Positions 58,900 to 64,000 of a DNA stretch of 64,000 nucleotides are shown one piece after another. How positions within the stretch are numbered: position 1 is the first letter of the stretch; each line of letters starts with the position of its first letter. Source of the DNA: Mycolicibacterium aurum. Lineage in GTDB: Bacteria > Actinomycetota > Actinomycetes > Mycobacteriales > Mycobacteriaceae. The translations under genes were made by a program, and so were the position numbers. The notes beneath the pieces were generated by a model. It ran no database searches. It saw only the letters and a program-made list of their open reading frames with translations, and had not been told where the DNA came from. The stretch is from NCBI RefSeq assembly GCF_900637195.1, contig NZ_LR134356.1, positions 4,960,001 through 5,024,000 on the forward strand. The letters are read 5' to 3'.

Positions 58900-61541
58900 C
58901 CCGGCAGGTACTGCTGCAGCAGCGCTACGGGCAGACCGTTCGTGGTCGTGATCCCGCTCAGCGCGGCGATGCTCGCCGGTTTCGGGATGCGTTCGAGTTC
59001 GGGGGTGTCCGGGTCGGAGGCGTACAGGCCGAACTGCAGCTCGTAGCCTTCCGACCATTCCAGGTTGTCGACGAACGACCAGTAGGTGTAGCCGCGGATG
59101 TCTGTCCCGTGGGCGACCATGTCCTGCACCACTGCCACGTGGTTGACGATGTAGGACGGCCGTTTCGAGTCGTCGTCGTCGGCGATCCCGTTCTCGGTGA
59201 CCCACAACGGTTTTCCGTACGACGCCGCGATCTCGAGGACCTCCCGGAACCCGCCGGGGTCCGTGGGCTGGTTGAAGTCGCTGCACGTCGACTCGTCCGG
59301 TGAGCACCGGATCGGGAACCCGCGCAGGAACGGGAAGCCGGGCAGCAGGGCGACGCCGAAGCCCACCATCGGTTGCGAGCCGTAGTACTGGACCCCGAGG
59401 AAGTCGACCTTGCCGACCATGTCCGGGTGGATCTCGTCGGCGGTCTTCACACCGTCGAAATCGGCGTCGACCCAGCCGTCGATCACGGCGTTGGGGAACC
59501 ACTTGTTGTAGTAGTGATTCCACGCGTCGGCAGCCTGCACATCGAGTTCGTTGACGGGATTGGCCGGCCGGGCGGGGATCATGTTGTGGGTGAACCCGAC
59601 GAACGCGGCCGGGCCGCCCGCGGTGGCGGCGGTGGTGTCCCACGCGTGGATGGCGTCGTAGGCGGCGACGTGACCGATGGCCTGGTTGACCAGGAACGTC
59701 GACGCCAGGTCCGGACGGATCACGCCGGGCGGCCAGTTGGGCACCACCCACGGGATGGCGAGGAACTCGGTCAGCACCGGCGAGAAGGGCTCGTTGACGG
59801 TCGCCCAGTTGTCCACCTGGTCGCCGTACTTCCATGCGACGTAGGCGGCGTACTTCTCGAACTCTTCGGCCGTCCCCGACGACAACCATCCCGCGGCGGG
59901 CGCGGGCAGCCCGAGCTGGATCAGCGGCCTGGCGGTGATGGGGTCATGCACCCACACCGGAAGCGTGAAATGGTTGACGGTGACGAACGGGTCAAGGCCG
60001 TGTTGGCGCAGCGCGGCGAACACCGCGCGGTAGTGGTCGACGGCCGCGTGGTCGGCCAGCGCGTCGAGCGCCTCGAGGTCTGCCATGCTGAGAGTGCCGC
60101 CCTCGTCGGAGATATCGACTGCGGCAGTGGAGTTCGGGAAGATGCGGCTCCACTCGATGCCCATCCGGAAGGTGTTCATCCCCAGCTCGTCCCGCGCCAG
60201 CCCCGCGTCGCTCTCGTAGGCAAGGTACGCCCCCGGACCGTCTTCGGGCACCCCCTTGACCAGTCCGAGGAGCTGGTTCAGCGGGTCGTGCACCCAGCGG
60301 TACCAGTCCGACCGGGTGTCCACCGGAACACCGGGACCGCCTTCGGCTTGGAATCCGGAATGGGCCACGCCCCAGCGGAAGTCGTCGGGCAGCGACAGGT
60401 CGATCCCCTCGACGGGGGTGACGGTGACGGTCACGGTGCGGGTGATGCCGTGCCCGCCGCCGGGATTGAGGAAGCTGCCGATGATCGGGATGAATCGGAG
60501 CCAACCGAACAGGCCGTGCACGTGCAACCCCGCCTGCTCGTCGCTGACGGCGACGGTGAACGTGTCGGTGCCGCCGACCGCAGCCATCGCGTTCATCGGC
60601 CGGTAGACGAAGCCACCGTCGGCGTCCACCTCGACGGTGCCCCCGTTGTGCGGTCTGCCGATCACCGTGTAGGTCAGGGCATCTCCGTCACTGTCTTCGA
60701 CCCCGACGTTGCCGGTGATCCTGACCTCCCCGTCGAAAAGGCTCTGCGTGTAGGGCAGCGGGTTCGTGACCACAGTCGGGGTGTTGTTGAACAGTTCCCG
60801 GCGCACCCAGGCCAGCAGTCCCCACGCCGACGGATCGGCCGGCGGCGCGGGTGCACCGGCAGCGAACGGATGAAACAGCGCGTCGATAACGCTGGTCGCC
60901 AGATCCACCACGTACGTCACCGCGCTGCGCAGATCGAATGCGGTGGGCCAAGGCCGCCACGACGGCACTTCCGGCGGCGTGATCGTGGTGGTGACGAGAT
61001 TCGGTGACGGTTCCGGAGCGTCCCGCCGGAGCGCGGCGGTGTCGTCATCGTCGTTCGGGTCTGCGGGAGCAGACCCTGCGGGCGGGTCGACGGACTCGGC
61101 AGGCACGGACTCCGCGGTCGTCTGTCGGACGGGCTCGGTGACGGCGACCGGAGCGGCATCGCGAGAAGCGACGTTTCGCCGTTTGGTGGAGACGTCGGCA
61201 ACGTCCTCGACGGTGTCCTCGGCGGTGTCGCCGGCAACGTCCTCGTCGGCAACGTCGTCGGCTACGTCCGCGTCCTCCGCGTCCTCCGCGTCGACGTCGT
61301 CGCCCGCGTCGTCCGAGTCGTCGGTGGCGTCGCCTGCGTCGTCGACGTCGTCGCCGCCCGGGTCGGCGATCTCGTCGGCCGGACTTTGGGACTCGGGTGT
61401 CTCCGCTGTCTCGGCGCTCGGCGTCTCGGATGCCGAGTCCTCGGATGCCCATGCCACCCCGGACCCGGTGAACACTGCAGCCCCGACGCCGAAAGCCACT
61501 GCCAGGCCGCCGACGCGGCCGACGAACTGCCCAGAATTCAT
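58896..61541 (-). CDS. secreted GH1 glycosidase with acidic linker and cadherin/VCBS-like domain
   Basis: An 881-aa exported protein. Signal peptide 1-33 (VGAAVFTGSGVAWA), a very acidic low-complexity linker (about 35-125, mostly Asp, Glu, Ala, Val), a Pro/Thr region, a beta-domain of VCBS/cadherin type (EDSDGDALTYTVIGRPHNGG, about 280-375), then a family 1 glycoside hydrolase. The acid/base is E584 in TVNEP and the nucleophile is E783 in VTENG, so it is a retaining beta-glycosidase. MNSGQFVGRVGG is taken as the start (AGGGAAA upstream); the frame is open to 61697. The exported location suggests hydrolysis of plant or host glycosides, or of cell-wall glycans. Confidence 0.9.
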   Translation of the reverse strand: MNSGQFVGRVGGLAVAFGVGAAVFTGSGVAWASEDSASETPSAETAETPESQSPADEIADPGGDDVDDAGDATDDSDDAGDDVDAEDAEDADVADDVADEDVAGDTAEDTVEDVADVSTKRRNVASRDAAPVAVTEPVRQTTAESVPAESVDPPAGSAPADPNDDDDTAALRRDAPEPSPNLVTTTITPPEVPSWRPWPTAFDLRSAVTYVVDLATSVIDALFHPFAAGAPAPPADPSAWGLLAWVRRELFNNTPTVVTNPLPYTQSLFDGEVRITGNVGVEDSDGDALTYTVIGRPHNGGTVEVDADGGFVYRPMNAMAAVGGTDTFTVAVSDEQAGLHVHGLFGWLRFIPIIGSFLNPGGGHGITRTVTVTVTPVEGIDLSLPDDFRWGVAHSGFQAEGGPGVPVDTRSDWYRWVHDPLNQLLGLVKGVPEDGPGAYLAYESDAGLARDELGMNTFRMGIEWSRIFPNSTAAVDISDEGGTLSMADLEALDALADHAAVDHYRAVFAALRQHGLDPFVTVNHFTLPVWVHDPITARPLIQLGLPAPAAGWLSSGTAEEFEKYAAYVAWKYGDQVDNWATVNEPFSPVLTEFLAIPWVVPNWPPGVIRPDLASTFLVNQAIGHVAAYDAIHAWDTTAATAGGPAAFVGFTHNMIPARPANPVNELDVQAADAWNHYYNKWFPNAVIDGWVDADFDGVKTADEIHPDMVGKVDFLGVQYYGSQPMVGFGVALLPGFPFLRGFPIRCSPDESTCSDFNQPTDPGGFREVLEIAASYGKPLWVTENGIADDDDSKRPSYIVNHVAVVQDMVAHGTDIRGYTYWSFVDNLEWSEGYELQFGLYASDPDTPELERIPKPASIAALSGITTTNGLPVALLQQYLPG
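61195..61375 (-). repeat. low-complexity coding repeats of the acidic linker
   Basis: Repeats of GTCGTCG/GACGTC-type triplet units encode the Asp/Glu/Ala/Val linker of the GH1 protein. The units (for example three near-copies of tccgcgtcc around 61270) are imperfect, and repeat number may vary between strains by slippage. Confidence 0.6.
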
Positions 61542-61577
61542 TTTCCCTGCATACCGCCGCCACGCGACAACGGCCGG

Positions 61578-61591
61578 AGTTTGGCCAAACT
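61578..61591. promoter_or_regulatory. perfect 14-bp palindrome upstream of the GH1 gene
   Basis: AGTTTGGCCAAACT is its own reverse complement and lies 36 bases before the GH1 start, in the gap to the divergent DUF4239 gene. Length and symmetry fit a LacI- or GntR-type operator; no regulator gene lies next to it. Confidence 0.5.
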
Positions 61592-61699
61592 TCGCCGCAT
61601 TGCGCACCCATTCGGTGTGTTTGCGCGATGGCGCCACTACCGGGCGGTGATAATTGCCGGGCTGCACCGCGACCGCGGGCACCAGATGCGAGGTCAACT

Positions 61700-62476
61700 G
61701 TGCTCTGGCTTCTCCAAATCCCGGCGCCGATACTCGGCTTCCTCTGGGTGGCGATCATCGTCGGGGCGTCGGTCGGCGGGCTGATCCTGTTCCGCAGGGC
61801 GGTATCGCACACCCGGCTGGAGAACGCGAACGCGGTCTCCGGCACGGTGTTCCAGCTCGCGGGCGTGCTCTACGCAGTTCTCGTCGCGTTCGTGGTGGTG
61901 GTCGTCTGGGAGCAGTTCAGTGACGCCGAGGATGCCAGCGGGTTGGAGGCCACCGCTGTCGCGGACCTGCTTCGAGACTCGGCGGCACTCCCGCCGGAAT
62001 CGCGCGCGGCGGTCGAACGGACCCTGACCGCCTACACGCGGACAGTGGTCGATGTCGAGTTCCCGAAGATGCACCGCGGCGAGTCGGTCGTCGAACAGTC
62101 CGCCGAACTGGGCGCCGTGTGGGAGACGTATCTGTCGATCCAACCCGAGACCCGCAACGAGATCGCGTTCTTCGACCACGCCATCGTCCGGCTCAATGAC
62201 TTAAGCGCAGCCCGCAAGATGCGGGTGACCACCGGCGACGTCTCGGTCCCCGGCGAACTCTGGGTCCTCCTCGTCGGGGGCGGCGGAGTGATGATGGCGT
62301 TCACGTTCCTGTTCGGCACCCGAGACCTGGTGGTGCACAGCCTGGCGGTAGGCCTGACCTCGGCCCTGCTGGCGTTCGTCCTGTACCTGATCTTCGCGCT
62401 GGAGCACCCCTACGTCGGCGATCTGTCCGTGGAACCCACGGCGTTCGTCAACGTCCTTCGTGATTGGGGCGGCTAG
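61700..62476 (+). CDS. DUF4239-type (bestrophin-like) membrane protein
   Basis: A 258-aa protein with two N-terminal helices (FLWVAIIVGASVGGLILF; AGVLYAVLVAFVVVVVWEQF), a polar middle (EDASGLEATAVADLLRDSAA) and two C-terminal helices (LWVLLVGGGGVMMAFTFLF; LTSALLAFVLYLIFALEHPY). This 2+2 layout with EATAVADLLRD is the DUF4239 pattern. No function is established. The GTG at 61700 follows a weak AGG; it is divergent from the GH1 gene by 158 bases and converges on fprB. Confidence 0.85.
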   Translation: MLWLLQIPAPILGFLWVAIIVGASVGGLILFRRAVSHTRLENANAVSGTVFQLAGVLYAVLVAFVVVVVWEQFSDAEDASGLEATAVADLLRDSAALPPESRAAVERTLTAYTRTVVDVEFPKMHRGESVVEQSAELGAVWETYLSIQPETRNEIAFFDHAIVRLNDLSAARKMRVTTGDVSVPGELWVLLVGGGGVMMAFTFLFGTRDLVVHSLAVGLTSALLAFVLYLIFALEHPYVGDLSVEPTAFVNVLRDWGG

Positions 62477-62480
62477 CGGA

Positions 62481-64000
62481 TCACCGACGCAGGCCCGCCA
62501 GCAGTCGCTGATGCACCGGCGGGCGGGCAGCGCCCGCCGCGGCGTCCACCATCTCCGGCACCGCGGTGAACTTGACGCGCGGGCGATCGTCGCCCGCGCG
62601 AGCGACCTCCGCGTCGTCGATGGCCCGCCAGCCGTCGGCGTCGATCATGGCAGGCTGCCTGCCCCGCACGAACCGCTGCAACGCCGATGTCTTGTGTGCA
62701 GGGTCGGCGAGCAGACCCTCGTTGTAGTCGGCCACCAGGTTGTGCACCGTCTCGGCGGCACATGACTTGTTGGTGCCGATGAATCCGGTCGGGCCGCGTT
62801 TGATCCACCCGGCCACGTAGCTGCCCCGCTGCGGCGCACCGGCATCGATGACCCGGCCGCCGTCGTTCGGCACCACGGCTGCCGCCTCGTCGAACGGAAG
62901 CCCGCGAATCGGCTTGCCGCGGTACCCGATCGACGTCAGCACCAGACCTGCGGGGACACCGACCACGTCATCGGCGCCGGCCGAGGTGAACTCGACCCCG
63001 GTGACCCGCGACTCCCCCACCACGCGGCGCGGGGTGAGGTGGTACGCCAGCCGGATGCGGGGTCGCGTGATCGGGGTTCCCGCATCACCGAGCTTGGACA
63101 GGATCTCCAGCTTGTTGCGTGTCAGCGCGTCGGTCGATTCGGCAAGATCAGCGAGCACGCGTTCTTTATCGACGGGGTTCAGCACGACCTCGCACGCCGA
63201 CGTCAGCCCGATCAACTCGGGCAAGGTGAACGCAGAGGCTGCCGGCCCCCGACGCGCGGCAATCACCACTTCCTGCACCCGCGAGTCGCGCAGTGCGTCC
63301 AGCGCGTGATCGGCGATATCGGTGTGCGCCAACACATCCGGATCGGTCGTCAGAATCCGCGCCACGTCTAGCGCCACGTTGCCGTTGCCGATGATGACGA
63401 CGCGCTCACCGCTGAGGTCCACGCTCAGGTCGGCGAAGTCCGGATGCCCGTTGTACCAGGCGACGACCTCGGTGGCGGTCGCGGTGCCGGGCAGGCCGAT
63501 GCCATCGATGTCGAGACGGCGGTCGTCGGGAGCGCCCACGGCATACAGCACGGCATGGTGGTGTGCGAGCAACTCGTCGTGCGTGATGTCTGTGCCGATG
63601 TCGACGTTGAGATAGAACCCGAAACCCGGCAGCCCGACGATACGGTCGAACAGAGCGGTCACCTGTTTGGTCTTCTGATGATCCGGTGCGACGCCCGCGC
63701 GCACCAAACCATAAGGCGTGGGCAGCTTCTCGAAGACGTTCACCCGGACGCCCGGCTGGGTGAGCAGTTCGTCGGCGGCGTACATCGCCGCCGGGCCCGA
63801 GCCGACGATCGCCACCGTCAGCGGGCCGCCCCGTCGCGTGTGCACCAGCGGCGCGTCCAGTACCGGCGCCAGCTTCGACGTCGGCGGGAGTTTGCCTTCC
63901 CGCTTCGGATAGAACGCGGCGTTGAGTTCGACGAACGGCAGCTGCTCGGGTTCCAGCCGCGAGTCCGCGCTGATGGCCCCGACCGGACAGGCCGACACGC
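62481..64000 (-). CDS. fprB: FprB, ferredoxin/ferredoxin-NADP reductase (N-terminus cut by window edge)
   Basis: About 506 residues of an adrenodoxin-reductase-type enzyme. FAD site: VAIVGSGPAAMYAADELL; then EKLPTPYGLVRAGVAPDHQ; NADP site: VVIIGNGNVALDVARIL; C-terminal GWIKRGPTGFIGTNKSCA. At its N-terminus the remaining sequence reads ACPVGAIS, the end of a ferredoxin-like iron-sulfur domain, so the gene continues beyond the right edge, as expected for FprB with its fused ferredoxin. It passes electrons from NADPH to ferredoxins and could feed P450s. It converges with the DUF4239 gene. Confidence 0.93.
   Translation of the reverse strand, partial: VSACPVGAISADSRLEPEQLPFVELNAAFYPKREGKLPPTSKLAPVLDAPLVHTRRGGPLTVAIVGSGPAAMYAADELLTQPGVRVNVFEKLPTPYGLVRAGVAPDHQKTKQVTALFDRIVGLPGFGFYLNVDIGTDITHDELLAHHHAVLYAVGAPDDRRLDIDGIGLPGTATATEVVAWYNGHPDFADLSVDLSGERVVIIGNGNVALDVARILTTDPDVLAHTDIADHALDALRDSRVQEVVIAARRGPAASAFTLPELIGLTSACEVVLNPVDKERVLADLAESTDALTRNKLEILSKLGDAGTPITRPRIRLAYHLTPRRVVGESRVTGVEFTSAGADDVVGVPAGLVLTSIGYRGKPIRGLPFDEAAAVVPNDGGRVIDAGAPQRGSYVAGWIKRGPTGFIGTNKSCAAETVHNLVADYNEGLLADPAHKTSALQRFVRGRQPAMIDADGWRAIDDAEVARAGDDRPRVKFTAVPEMVDAAAGAARPPVHQRLLAGLRR

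Noticed and set aside
59373..61007. 544-codon plus-strand frame opposite the GH1 gene
   Set aside because: Shadow of the GH1 coding strand, whose catalytic motifs are clear; no recognisable protein features on this strand.
61195..61375. CRISPR-like or satellite repeat
   Set aside because: The short repeats are codon-based, in frame with the GH1 gene, and imperfect; there are no spacers.

Overview
The window looks like a chromosomal segment of a fast-growing mycobacterium (Mycolicibacterium type). It is GC-rich, carries two MspA-family porins, and keeps a gene order that I remember from M. tuberculosis as roughly Rv0886 to Rv0910: fprB, a VOC protein, citA, gltA2, the Rv0897c-like oxidoreductase, a DUF2630 protein, prrB, prrA, accD3, echA6, the Rv0906 and Rv0907 homologues, ctpE and the Rv0909/Rv0910 pair. 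Species cannot be fixed from the sequence alone. No rRNA, tRNA, CRISPR array, insertion sequence or phage gene was seen, and no stretch longer than about 220 bases is without a gene.

1-2.7 kb: minus-strand flavoproteins and a DapB-like reductase. 2.9-12.8 kb: the most unusual part, a plus-strand run of tightly coupled genes. It holds a 6-TM membrane protein, a TetR regulator, a 35-aa membrane peptide, a NorD-type VWA protein, a CbbQ/NorQ-type MoxR ATPase, a 43-aa membrane peptide, a second copy of the 6-TM protein, a one-TM protein, P450, DapB-like reductase, P450, an ERG2/sigma-1-receptor homologue and an NAD(P)-binding protein. Most starts overlap the preceding stop or follow it closely. 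A promoter, a 12-bp palindrome and two related 13-bp repeats flank the first gene and precede the TetR gene. The set suggests oxidative tailoring of a sterol- or terpenoid-like lipid, with a metal-insertion chaperone pair serving an unknown client; this is inference.

12.8-21 kb: the conserved block Rv0910/Rv0909/ctpE/Rv0907/Rv0906/echA6 on the minus strand and accD3 on the plus strand. 21-44.3 kb: genes that, compared with my memory of the H37Rv order, lie between accD3 and prrA. They are a YhgE/Pip-type exporter with an ATP-binding partner, small membrane proteins, an epoxide hydrolase, a complete tetritol (erythritol/threitol) uptake and catabolism locus with a SorC-type regulator and a long inverted repeat, a FGGY kinase, and three successive ABC exporter half-transporters.

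44.3-64 kb: PrrA/PrrB two-component system, an FKBP-type isomerase, secreted proteins, a three-gene MspA-porin operon, a phytoene-desaturase-like oxidoreductase, a MarR/MFS efflux pair, two citrate synthases around a TetR and pdxH, a mycothiol/DinB-type protein, a VOC protein, a large secreted GH1 glycosidase with an acidic linker, a DUF4239 membrane protein and the 3' part of fprB.

Many genes start 6-7 nt after a -10-like hexamer (often TAGGGT), with no Shine-Dalgarno sequence, as expected for leaderless mycobacterial transcripts; others in operons are coupled by ATGA, GTGA or TGATG overlaps.
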